A stretch of 25,054 bases of DNA from Brachionus koreanus (Eukaryota; Rotifera; Eurotatoria; Ploima; Brachionidae), in contig PJRA01000409.1 of assembly GCA_016987375.1 (NCBI GenBank), forward strand, positions 114,536 through 139,589, given 5' to 3'. Below the pieces are notes generated by a model, which was not told the origin of the DNA, did not search any database, and was given only the letters and a program-made list of their open reading frames with translations. Made by a program: the position numbers and the translations under genes. Positions 1-8,812 of this stretch are shown piece by piece. Each line of letters begins with the position of its first letter. Position 1 is the first letter of the stretch.

Positions 1-69
1 TTATAAAAAAATGCTTAAATTTATTGAATAAAAAACAAATAAAGGAAGTTACAAAAGGAGTTCAAAAGA

Positions 70-634
70 CCCCTCCGGTTTTTGAGTGCTAAAATAACCT
101 TTTCTTCAATGATAGAAGAAATTAAAGAAAGTCGCAATTCAAAGCTACACTTAATCAAAATCTTGTCAAATAAAAAATGGGGTCTTGACTTTAGAACTTT
201 AGGAAACCTTTATAAGTCCTTGATTTGATCTATTCTAGATTACTCTTTCCCTTGTATTAATTTTCTTTCAAAAACTAATATAAAAAGATTAGAATTAATC
301 CAAAATTCAGCGGTTTGTTGAGTTGAGTGAGAGATATGCTAAAAATATAACAAAAGTTTCGAATCAAGAAATATCGAGTACCCAACTCCATTGTGTAATT
401 GCTACATAACAATTTCCTCTTTTTTTCCTGAATCTTCAAATATATAAAAATGTATATGTAGTAAAATGTATACTGTTACTCTATATCTTAATTTATCTAA
501 TTTTAATTTTAATATTTCTCTATTTTTTAACTTTTTATTTTATTCTATTTAAATTTATTTTGAATTTTCTTTTATTTTTATTATTTTTTTAATCTGAAGG
601 AGCTAAGCTCGGTACAGAAATACAAATAAATAAG
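70..634 (+). pseudogene. Non-LTR retrotransposon (family A), 3' part, decayed
   Basis: A plus-strand reading frame from about position 70 gives a C-terminal LINE ORF2 region after the reverse transcriptase core. It includes a block ending KILSNKKWGL, then TLGNLYKSLI, an in-frame TGA, SILDYSF and KRLELIQNSA. Around 319 it reads ELSERY, and after frame slips SRNIEYPTPLCNCY, stopping near 430. The blocks LDYSF, ELSER and EYPT.LCNCY recur in other copies in this window, which defines the family. The 3' UTR ends with a small hairpin (GAGCT-A-AGCTC, 600-610) and an A-rich tail TACAAATAAATAA (621-633). The copy is truncated and carries stops and frameshifts, so it should be inactive. Assignment to a named clade (CR1/L2/jockey-like) is inference. 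Confidence 0.75.
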
Positions 635-1089
635 AAAAAAATCTCTGTTTTTTTTAACTTTTTTAAATTAAGTTAATTAAGCTTAAATTTTTAAATTTAT
701 TTGTCATATATAATTAATATAATGTATTGTTATTTATCATTCAATTATCTTAATTGACCGTACTTAGGAAAAAATATTTTTTATCAAACCGTACTTTAAT
801 ACAGACCGTACAGTAAATCAACTTTCGCCCTTTTTTTTCTGGCAAATTTGAGACAGCAAACAGAAATATTTGATTGTTGAAAATAAGTTTTTAGCGCCAA
901 AAATTTTAATTATCAATTTCGGATATTTCTCTGTTCAACTCCTAATTATCATAATAAATTTTAAGCAATATTTTTTTTGACTTCTTCAAGAAGGATCTGA
1001 AATAAAAGGGTTTTCCACAAAATCACTTGCTTAAAAGTTACATGACTTTGTCAATTTTAAAGTTTTTTTCGATCTGTAAAAGTCAATAG
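635..1089. other. AT-rich stretch, no gene seen
   Basis: This is A/T-rich DNA between the 3' tail of the family A retrotransposon and the next candidate repeat. I find no exon with splice sites and no protein similarity on either strand. It lies downstream of the last visible exon of the host gene and is probably part of that gene's next intron. Confidence 0.5.
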
Positions 1090-1215
1090 AAAGGAAATTA
1101 AAAAAGTGCTTTGCTTTGTGACTTGGGTTCCATGGCTCCATCAACGATCCAGGTCCCCAGTGCCTTTTGAAAGATGTCTAAAAATAATTATTCAATAAAC
1201 TAAACTAAACTATTG
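1090..1215 (+). repeat. Candidate non-LTR element 3' end with TAAAC repeats
   Basis: A short block of higher G+C (about 1118-1165, containing GGGTTCCATGGCTCC) is followed by an A-rich stretch ending in three tandem TAAAC units (about 1197-1212). A more GC-rich 3' end running into a short microsatellite is typical of CR1-like retrotransposon 3' termini, and the 9.4 kb element here shows the same arrangement. No protein-coding part of such an element is visible, so this remains a guess from architecture. Confidence 0.3.
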
Positions 1216-1364
1216 CTTTTAAAAGAATATATTTTGTATTCAAAGTTTAAAACTGTTAACATAGTCAAAGTTTAATTCGTAACTAATAATTTTAACATAA
1301 ATAATAATATTAATTTTTATTAATATTAAATTTAATTAAATTGCATGCAAAAACAAAAACTTAC

Positions 1365-1822
1365 AATCGAAAGTTTTCATTCCAAAAAGGATTTAGTGTT
1401 GCTTTTTTTACATTTGTTGTTTGTATGTATTTAGCTGGCAATTTTTCGCTAATACCAGTTAATTTTAAATTGCTATTTGGCGTTGATTTATTTTTGTTTA
1501 AATTCGAATCTTTATAGGAAAAATTGTGAGCCTGAGTTGGACTAGACTTTTCCGAACGTCTAAAACTACTAAATCGCTTAATTAGACTTGATTTTTGATG
1601 AGACGACTGGGAATTTTGAAGCGGCTGATTAATGCTAAAATTTTGAACAGTGGGCAACTTGCAAAGGCCATGTGTAACTGTGTCGTTTTGTTCTTCAATG
1701 AGAAATTTCCTATTCCCTGGCACAATGCCTAGCATACAATATGGATCAGAAAACCCGTTGGCGTCTTTGGCCTCTAAATCGCAAGCTTCCAATACTTCAC
1801 AGTTCAGAATTAAAATAGGTGC
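1365..1822 (-). CDS. baiap3: BAIAP3/UNC13D-like protein, exon with first C2 domain
   Basis: This internal exon encodes the start of a calcium-binding C2 domain. It begins APILILNCEVLEACDLEAKD, followed by ANGFSDPYCMLGI, which carries two C2 calcium-site aspartates (AKD and SDP). A Ser/Lys-rich linker of roughly 80 residues follows, then LPAKYIQTTNVKKATLNPFW. The pair NGFSDPYCMLGI and LPAKYIQ..VK..TLNP is diagnostic of the first C2 domain of BAIAP3/Munc13-4, proteins that tether and prime secretory vesicles through a MUN domain. The acceptor is TTTTAAAAG|GCA at 1823-1824 and the donor is TT|GTAAGT at 1364-1359. The exon is 458 bp and ends in phase 2, so the C2 domain is incomplete and continues beyond the window. 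A 52-bp intron (1823-1874) separates it from the preceding exon. BAIAP3 is preferred over UNC13D, but the two are hard to tell apart from this part. Confidence 0.88.
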
Positions 1823-1874
1823 CTTTTAAAAAAAAAATGTTTGCAAAAAATCTAATCAAATTAAAAATTCAAAC

Positions 1875-2129
1875 TTTTTCCTCGCTAGTCAACTGAAATA
1901 GACGCTCATGGTCTTCGGGTGTCATTTTGAACGCCTGTTGAGCATATTTGTATAAATCAGCAATGAAGTCAGTGTGTCCATCGATGGTTCGACCAATTTT
2001 GTGCTGTATGGTGTAAATTATTTCACAATATAATTGGTCTCTATCATCTTTACAAATATTTGACCACGGCTCATAAAAATTCCAGTGTTTTTCTGTTTGA
2101 ATTTTTGAATTGTTCGATTCGTTTTCAAT
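1875..2129 (-). CDS. baiap3: BAIAP3/UNC13D-like protein, exon before the C2 domain
   Basis: This 255-bp exon (85 codons, phase 0 at both ends) starts IENESNNSKIQ. It continues through LYCEIIYTIQHKIG, a DLYKYAQQAFKM segment and PEDHERLFQLTSEEK, then joins directly to APILIL of the C2 exon. The helical block LY.E.LYT...R.G followed by a short helix and the C2 domain is the N-terminal arrangement I know from BAIAP3 and UNC13D. The acceptor is GAAAG|ATT at 2130-2131. The donor is AAA|GTTTGA at 1874-1869, which is not a strong consensus, but the next exon is in the right phase and the join gives a continuous family match. An in-frame stop occurs immediately after the donor, consistent with a real exon boundary. 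Confidence 0.85.
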
Positions 2130-2504
2130 CTTTCAATTAAAAGTTGATTAATTCTATGGCAGAAATTTTTTTTAAACTTGTTTTAAATTATTCAAATGAG
2201 AAAAATGATATTAGTTTATATTTGACGAAATGAATGATCCCTCAAAATTTTCAAAGAAAAAAAAAGTTGTGACCTTATAAAATTCAATTATGAATTTTTA
2301 ACAGTTTAGTTTTATCTATTTTGTAAAAATTTTGGACTTTTTTTATACTAATGAGCTCAAGGTCTATGGAATGAAGTTAGGAAAAAAATTTCTGTTATTT
2401 ATAATTTAAGCATAAATCATCTAAAATTTTCAAGCTGGAATTTATTAAGCTGGAAAAATTTATTTGACCTATAAAAAAATTTAAGTAATGTAAAAAGATT
2501 TAAA

Positions 2505-3699
2505 AAAAGGAGCAAGACGAGACTAAAGAAATTATATAAACCAGTGTGCTAAAAAAAGGCGGGTCAAAAGAACAGGCCAGACCTACATATACTACACAAG
2601 ATCACTAATGTAATATGTGACTAAAAAGAAATTCTAAATATCCTTGAACCTAAAGAGCATTTACAACTAGAACAAGCTAGCACTGATCTACAGAGATATT
2701 GGCACAGAAGTGCCAAGCCAAAAAGAAATATAAATTGCTACTAAGGCTCTAAAAAATAAAAAAGCCCCTGGTATTGACGGAATAACAGCAGAAATGTTGA
2801 AAGTTGATGATATGATCACAAAAAGGATACTGCACGATATCTTTAGCAAAATATGATGACAAGAAATCATTCAAGAGGACTGGTCAAAAGGTTTGAAAGT
2901 GAAAGTAACTTCCAAAGAAAGGAAACAAAATGATCTGTGATAATTGGAGAGGAATAACACTGCTACCAATACCAAGCAATAGATCTGCAGCATAATTCTG
3001 GAAAGAATCAGAAACTCTTTGGATTTTAGACTCAAAGTGAGTGAGAGGATGCTTAGACCAGAAATTTGAACTTAGGAACATCATAAAGCAAAGTATCGAA
3101 TGGAACAGCCTCCTGTATCTTAACTTCATTGACTTCAAAAAAACTTTTGACAGCTTCAAAATGTGTCTATTCCTAATAGTAATGAAGGAAACAACTGTCA
3201 TTGCTAGGGGTATACAATGGGGGTTAACAACCAATCTTGAAGACTTGCTGTTAATATCTAGATATGGCAAACAACGCTTAATGAATTTACAAATTTAGGA
3301 AAAACTATCAGCACAGCTATGGGAGCAAAGAGATACATTAAGAAAAGACTTGCTAAAGCAAAAATTACCTTTGCTAGACTCCGAACAGCAACCAGCTATA
3401 ACAAGGAAGCAAAACTATACAAAAACTATACAATTCTGTAGTAAAAGCAATGCATTAGGAACAAAAGATTGCGATAGCTTGGACATATACTTAGAATGAA
3501 AGAAAAAAGAATACCAAAAAAGGGCCTTCAATGGACACCACAAGGACAACGTAGGGTAGGAAAACCAGCAGTAGCGTCAACAATCACGAAATATCTCATC
3601 GAAATGAGAATGATATGAGGAGAAGCAAGGCTAAAGGCAAAAAATCGACTTGAGTGGAAATCAAAAGTAATTATTTTATGCTCCACAAAGAGTAAATAA
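2505..3699 (+). pseudogene. RTE-like non-LTR retrotransposon, internally deleted
   Basis: Plus-strand translation, allowing frameshifts and stops, gives a reverse transcriptase of RTE/BovB-like type. Recognisable blocks in order are ALKNKKAPGIDGITAEML (about 2743-2799), RILHDIFSKIW then EDWSKG (to about 2890), NWRGITLLPIPS (about 2942-2980), and LRNIIKQSIEWN then LYLNFIDFKKTFDS (about 3070-3156). RGIQWGLTTNLEDL follows at about 3207. The catalytic F/Y-x-DD block expected next is missing, so an internal deletion has removed the active site. After that comes the typical RTE C-terminus: GHILRM, RIPKKGLQWTPQGQRR, AKNRLEWKSKV and LCSTKSK, with stop at 3697-3699. The element lies in the host intron in the opposite orientation. 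The minus-strand open frames here are shadows of this copy. Confidence 0.85.
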
Positions 3700-3803
3700 G
3701 GAGGAAAAAAAAAGATCAGTCAGCAAAAGTTTGTCTCACATAGAAACATAAATGTATAAAAGCAACAAATTAAATTTTGCTAGTAAATTTAAGTTAAAAT
3801 CTC

Positions 3804-4035
3804 GGCATAGCAAAATGTTTGATCAAATTTCAGTTTTCAAAAATGATCAAAACATTTTAAATGCGCAATTAAATTTCAATGCATTTTTAGAAATTACAAT
3901 CCTTTTTCAAAAGTCTTAAACTAAAGTTTTGAAATGTTACAAAAATTCAAAAATCTGCGATGAAATTTAATTGTGCATTTAAAATGTTTTGATCATTTTT
4001 GAAAACTGAAATTTGATCAAACATTTTGCTATGCC
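3804..4035. mobile_element. 232-bp palindromic MITE with 8-bp target duplication (copy 1)
   Basis: This is a non-coding foldback element whose two halves are near-complete inverted repeats. It begins GGCATAGCAAAATG and ends CATTTTGCTATGCC. It is flanked by the exact 8-bp direct repeat AAAATCTC (3796-3803 and 4036-4043). It is the same length as the copy at 18944-19175 and about 90% identical to it by eye. An 8-bp duplication is used by hAT and P elements, and Merlin gives 8-9 bp with GG-starting ends. No transposase is encoded, so it would need one in trans. Superfamily assignment is open. Confidence 0.92.
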
Positions 4036-4043
4036 AAAATCTC

Positions 4044-4265
4044 AGTTTAGAATTTTTAAAATTCGAAAATACTTTTAATTCTTTTCATCTGCAAAACAAA
4101 TTATTAAACACTGTATTTAAAATTAATAAATTTTTTTTTTTTATTGAATTTTTCACAAAAATTTTTTCTTATTGTAAAAAAATAATTCTCCCGACAATGA
4201 AATTTTTTACAAATTTGTTAAAAAATATTCTAAGCTCTGCAGATTTTAATAAGAGCTTATATTAA
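4044..4265 (+). repeat. Dispersed repeat with a short open frame
   Basis: Directly after the MITE there is an open plus frame of about 70 codons, rich in Phe, Lys and Asn, ending with TAA after FNKSLY. A piece of it (FHLQNKLLNTVFKINKFFFF) resembles LFHLQNKFLIIRTKVIKIFY encoded at about 19280-19345, where it lies inside a broken LINE. The resemblance at both DNA and peptide level suggests a dispersed element, not a unique gene. I do not recognise the protein, and the composition could also arise from A/T-rich noncoding sequence. Confidence 0.35.
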
Positions 4266-4269
4266 GTTA

Positions 4270-6190
4270 TTCAAGACTATTTATTCGATAGAATATTTTA
4301 AATTATTCTAGGGGCTTTTTTATTCTATATCTGAATTGTATCTGTGAAAATTTTGTGAAAAAAAATAAAGATCACCCAATTCAACCACTTTTTATTCTTT
4401 CAAAATTTTTTATCTTTTTGTAAGTTGCAGCACCAATCTTTTTTTTTTATATTTAGACATTTAGTGTTACCACACTAAAATCCTGATGAGCACATAGCTT
4501 GAATACCACACAAACGGAATGTGTTTTTTTCCCCTAATTTAAAAAAATAAATGTTTTCAATTAATTGAGTTTTGAAGAAAAAAAAATTATCTGGATATTC
4601 TTAATTATTTGTCAAAAAATTTTGGTTCTGTGAAATGCAACAGGATGTCTTAATTTACTAATTTAAATGTCAATAAAATTAAACGCTTTTTGAAAATATT
4701 AATTTTTTTTTAAAGCAGTAGGAGATAAATTTAATCAATTGACATGGAAATTAAAAAAATAAATAACAAAATCCAGTTTTAATTAAATTTGAAAAAATAT
4801 TGTAAATACTATAAACTAATTTTTGGGCTTTGTTCAAAATGTAAATGTTATTGATGCTGGATGATTACTTGATAAAAGATCAAAAATATGGAAAAAAAGA
4901 ACAATAGATCATTTCAATTCAAAGAGTTTATCTTTATTTTAGAAATAAATATTTATTAAATTAAAATAATTTTAATGTAACACGCTTTACATGTTATCTT
5001 TGTCACACCATAAATTTGCAGGAAAATATTTTCATTTTTTTTACTTATTTTCAATTTTGAATTACAAACACTTTAGAAAAAAAATTCAAAGTAAACTTTA
5101 CAAAAAATGAGTTTAAACATAAACATTAAAAATTTTAAAAATTGATCTTATCAATGAATTGTGAAAATATTTTTTCAATATATGCAATTTAATTTCATCT
5201 TATATTTTTAAATTTTTGCTACATCTCAAAGTTCTAATTTTTAAACGATTGAAAAAAGATTGTTTAAAATTTTTTGATCAAATTTCAGCAAAATTTTTAT
5301 TTTGTCACACTTTAAATTTTATTTTTGTGTTCTTCATTTTGTTATTTATCATTTATTTTCGAATATAATATAATTTTTGATTGACTAAAGCTCTCACATT
5401 GTTGCTTAATATTACTAATACAAAAAATAAAGAAATAATATTTTATTTTTTTATTATCAATAGAATAAGGAATCAACAAAATACATCTGATTTTGTATCC
5501 AATTCTTAATTAGAAAAGTTTTCCCACAATAAATGATATTTCTATCTAAATAAAGCAATTTTTATTTTAGTTAATTAAAAAATAAAATATCTATTAAATA
5601 TAAGTTAGATTATAAATTTTAAAATAAAAAAATGCCAAATCAAAAAGAACAAGAAATACATCAATCTCAGTAAATAGCTCGAGATTGAATTTTTCACACG
5701 ACAAATGTAATTCGAATTTCCAATCAACCCTATTTCCTAAACCCTAACCCAATTATCTGATGTTCATTTGACTGAATCGATTCCCGTTTCAAACGAAAGT
5801 TTAAACATTAATTAAAGCTCACTATCCCATAAAAAAGAATTTTTTGGATTAAAAAATTTAAAAAAAATCTTTTATTTTCAGTAATTTTATTTTGCTTAAA
5901 AATAAAAAAATAAAAAATGTGGTCCCAAAATTTTGTTCAGAATTTCCTCTAGTTTCAGAATCTGTAGTATACCTCGGACTAGATCCAAAAAAACTGGAAC
6001 AAGTCTATGTTTTTACCATCTTTGGTCAAAAAAAAAACTAAATCTTGGTTAACTAAAATTTTAGTCACTAGAATTAGATACAATTTTTCTTAATTTAATT
6101 TTAATATATATAATCTCACATGATTAAATTTTATTATCATTTTTAAAAAAGAACATAATGAATTTCAAAAAATAACTAATTAATTTTACT
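4270..6190. other. AT-rich intronic stretch, no exon seen
   Basis: This is intronic sequence dominated by A/T runs. I see no splice-bounded coding frame on the minus strand. A short ACCCTAACCC run at 5741-5750 looks like an isolated telomere-type unit. The phrase TTTGTCACAC occurs near 4999 and again near 5303 in the same orientation, but without enough extended similarity for me to call a repeat. Confidence 0.45.
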
Positions 6191-6193
6191 TAC

Positions 6194-6281
6194 TTCTTTG
6201 AAAAAGTTAAGCTTTTTTTCGTTTATTGCTTTGATTGAATTTTCAAGTGCTTCTAAAAACAGTCCAACATTGTCATCATCC
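6194..6281 (-). CDS. baiap3: BAIAP3/UNC13D-like protein, small N-terminal exon
   Basis: This 88-bp exon has an acceptor TTTTCAAG|GG (6282-6283) and a perfect donor GAA|GTAAGT (6193-6188). With the two bases carried over from the upstream exon it encodes KDDDNVGLFLEALENSIKAI and then NEKKLNFFKE, closing in phase 0 to match the 1875-2129 exon. The peptide is an acidic then amphipathic stretch ahead of the conserved helical block. It fits by position and phase, although this part of the family is poorly conserved. The intron to the upstream exon is only 57 bp (6282-6338). Confidence 0.8.
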
Positions 6282-6338
6282 CTTGAAAATTGAAAAAAAA
6301 AATCTATAAAATTAAATATTCTAATAAAAATAGTCTAC

Positions 6339-6601
6339 TTAGACGAATATCTTTTAAAATAGTGAAATGATGAGGTCTTATAGTTAAAACGAGTGAATGG
6401 TTCAGTTAGCTGCTTTGGAGAATTAGGCAAGCTGTCGTTAAGATGGCTTCTGTCAGACTGTGCAGCGCTTTTAATGGTAGAAAAAGGTAGTCTTTTGGTC
6501 GACATGGTCCTATGAGGGCTCAAGTGATCATGTGTCGGCTTTGTCACCGGATCACGTTTAAAAGACCTTCTTATTCTCATCAATGGACTAAAGCTATCCA
6601 T
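6339..6601 (-). CDS. baiap3: BAIAP3/UNC13D-like protein, N-terminal exon
   Basis: This exon encodes a basic, Ser/Thr-rich N-terminus. It starts MDSFSPLMRIRRSFKRDP, includes LSPHRTMSTKRL and SLPNSPKQL, and ends near FHYFKRYSSK at the donor AA|GTAGAC (6338-6333). The ATG at 6601-6599 is preceded immediately by an in-frame TAA, so it would be the initiator if the transcript runs through here. Alternatively, the AG just before 6589 (CTTTAG|T) is a possible acceptor. It would place PLMRIRRSFKRD directly in frame after the upstream exon candidate at 14130-14204, and MDSFS would then be intronic. The basic region and potential phosphosites would suit a disordered regulatory tail. It joins in phase 2 to the exon at 6281. 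Confidence 0.75.
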
Positions 6602-7869
6602 TTAAATCTAGGCTTTATTTTAAAGTAAAATTCAATGCATGCAAATAATCAAATAACTAATTGAAAGATCAGCAGGATTAGAAAAGAGAAAAAAAAGGTG
6701 AAGAACAGGAACTGAATTTTTTCCTTTGTTAAATTTCCTAACTGATTAGTTTAAATAATTTCGTTTAAGATACGACAAAACCAGGATTTTAAAAAATAAT
6801 AGCAAAATTAAAAGCTGCAGGAAATTGATTTGCTTTAGTGAGACTGGAAAAAATGCTTTTGATTACATGCTATTCTTGATGAAAATCTCAATTTATGTCG
6901 TAGAAACAAAGACTGCTTTATATGAAAATATTGATTTGTTTGTCAAAAGAAATAGATAATCAAGCGAACACAATAGGGATTAGATAGGATTTGTTCAAAT
7001 GACATTAAAACAGATCATTCGTGTTGGTCCTTGATAAGATTTAGGCTTAGAATTATTTTTGTCTGTACTAAAATTTTAGTTCTTTTTTCAAGTTATTCCT
7101 AGGTTGCTATTTTTTATTTTTATGTGGAAATAAAAAGTGCGAATAAATTATCTAAAGGCTTGTGTTAAAGCTGATGGTAAATTTAATAAGTCTAGTAGCA
7201 AAAAAATATCAATTTTTAAAATTAGTGTGTTAGAAGCAAATTTAATTAATTATTATGTTGAATCATAAAATTTTACGTTGTTTAAAAAGGTTGGATATAA
7301 TTGATTTTAGCATCTTTGCAATTCTAAAAATTGTATTCTAAATCAAATTTTTAGGGAATTAAACGGCACTTTATTGAAATGTAGAAAAAAGATTAATTTC
7401 TCAAATCAATAATTCTTTTAGAATAAAACGTAAAAGATCATTTGACAATCAACTAGTCTAGCATTTTTCCTCTCACAACCCTAACCCTAAGTTTTATAAA
7501 TGTACTTAGTTCATTCTTGAGGAAATTTAAAAATAAAATATAATATAAAAAATTTACTTGAATAAAAAAACTTTAAGAGTTAAAATTTAGTTTTTAGTGG
7601 CAGCTTTTTTTTAATGGATTATAACTTATGTCATTATTTATTTATTTGTTTATTAAAAAAATAAAAAATTCAAAGTAAAAGTTTGAAGAAAGAAAGAAAA
7701 AAAAAAGAAATTTAAAAACGATAAGTTGAATTAGAAAAACAAAAAGATAGTCAAACTTAGAATATTTTTTTTTATTATTACTTTTGAACAACTCAACAAA
7801 CTTCTCTCTAGTTAAAAACTAATTAAAAAAACAACCTCTAATGTAAAAAAATTAATTATCATTTAATTT
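6602..7869. other. AT-rich stretch, no gene seen
   Basis: This is either the upstream region or the first large intron of the BAIAP3-like gene. A CCCTAACCCTAA run lies at 7479-7490 and a purine-rich run at about 7680-7715. I see no coding exon, clear promoter or element boundary. Confidence 0.45.
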
Positions 7870-8264
7870 GAATGTTGTTTACTATTTGAATTAGAGCAAT
7901 GACATTGCCTATAACCCTTTCATCAAAATGTCCCCGACAAACTAATTTTGAGGAAATTAAGATTTATATGTCTTCTAATAGAAAATTTTACAAGGATTTT
8001 AAATACATATAAATTATTTTGAAACAATGATCCTTTTTTTAATTTTGATTTTTAATATTTAGACACTTAATGTAGTGACTTAAAAAAACAAGACTCAATA
8101 ACAAGACAAATAACTTGTTCTACTTTTAATATATTGCCTTTAATAATTTGCCTGTTAAAAGATGATATATAAACCTTAATTTCCTCAAAATTAGTTTGCT
8201 GCGGACATTTCGATGAAAGGGTCTTAGGCAATGTCATTGGCCTAATTCAAATAATAAACAATAT
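7870..8264. mobile_element. Foldback element with ~100-bp inverted arms
   Basis: Two arms of roughly 100 bp are inverted copies of each other: about 7870-7970 and 8170-8264. Both contain GCAATGACATTGCC or CCAATGACATTGCC, a CCCTTTCATC block, and AAACTAATTTTGAGG followed by AAATTAAG. The central ~190 bp is noncoding. The octamer TTTAATTT is present on both sides (7862-7869 and 8265-8272) and may be an 8-bp target duplication. In such A/T-rich DNA that could be chance, so the outer boundaries are uncertain. The arms are about 88-90% alike by eye, suggesting a MITE of moderate age. I cannot assign a superfamily. Confidence 0.75.
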
Positions 8265-8481
8265 TTTAATTTATTGTAATTGTTTTACTCTTTTTTTTTG
8301 TATAAATGTAAAGATTCAAATTTGATGGTTCAAACGATTTAATTGCTTAGATATTAATTGGTCAAATACTTTTTGTATTTTTATTTTTAAATTAGAATTT
8401 GGTCAACATATAAGTGAAATTCGAAATATAATCAACTAAATACTCTTTTCTATTAAAAAAAAATTTTATTTGTGTTTCTCT

Positions 8482-8812
8482 GTAAAAGTTCAATTTTTTA
8501 AAACTTTTATCCTTCCTTATTTTGATTATTGTCTTTCTGTAATTATTTACTTTCACAAGTCTAATATACAAAGACTAGCTAATTATGTTATTATCTTTGA
8601 TTATTTAAGCTGTTAAATTTTAAATTTTCATCTGATGATCCTGTTCTTACTAATGAATACTTAAAAAAATTCAAACTCTTCAGTTTTCATGAGAGAATTT
8701 TTCTAAAATTGGGACTTTTTTCATTCAAGGTTTTCTCATCTCAAAATCCAGCAATTTTAGCTAAACAACTAAAGACAAACGCAGTGAGAAATTCGCCCTA
8801 TGACTTAAAATG
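8482..8812 (+). pseudogene. LINE fragment of a third family, C-terminal part
   Basis: The plus-strand frame gives VQFFKTFILPYFDYCLSV and FHKSNIQRLAN. After a frameshift and stop near 8612 it gives SSDDPVLTNEYLKKFKLFSF, then HERIFLKLGLFSFKVFSS. The ILPYFDYCL..I.....I.RL.. pattern is the post-RT region of non-LTR retrotransposons. This text differs from both family A and the CR1-like copy immediately downstream. The frame stays open to about RNSPYDLK and then, near 8811, continues without interruption into a different LINE. Confidence 0.65.

Larger units (their letters stand above)
2130..6193 (-). other. Large intron of the BAIAP3-like gene
   Basis: This is the 4.06 kb gap between the exon ending GAA|GTAAGT at 6194 and the acceptor at 2130. 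It contains a degraded RTE-like LINE in antisense orientation, a 232-bp palindromic MITE and a stretch resembling part of the 19.3 kb region. From about 4270 to 6190 it is A/T-rich sequence with no exon that I can support. The visible introns differ strongly in size: 52 bp, 57 bp and this one. The inserted elements account for part of its length. Confidence 0.75.

Noticed and set aside
2688..3270. Minus-strand open frames of 60 and 128 codons
   Set aside because: They are antisense to the clearly recognisable RTE-like reverse transcriptase and have no protein similarity of their own.
5737..5750. Telomere-like CTAAACCCTAACCC (also 7477-7490)
   Set aside because: Only one to two and a half units each, in unrelated contexts with no end structure. 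Too short to be an interstitial telomere.
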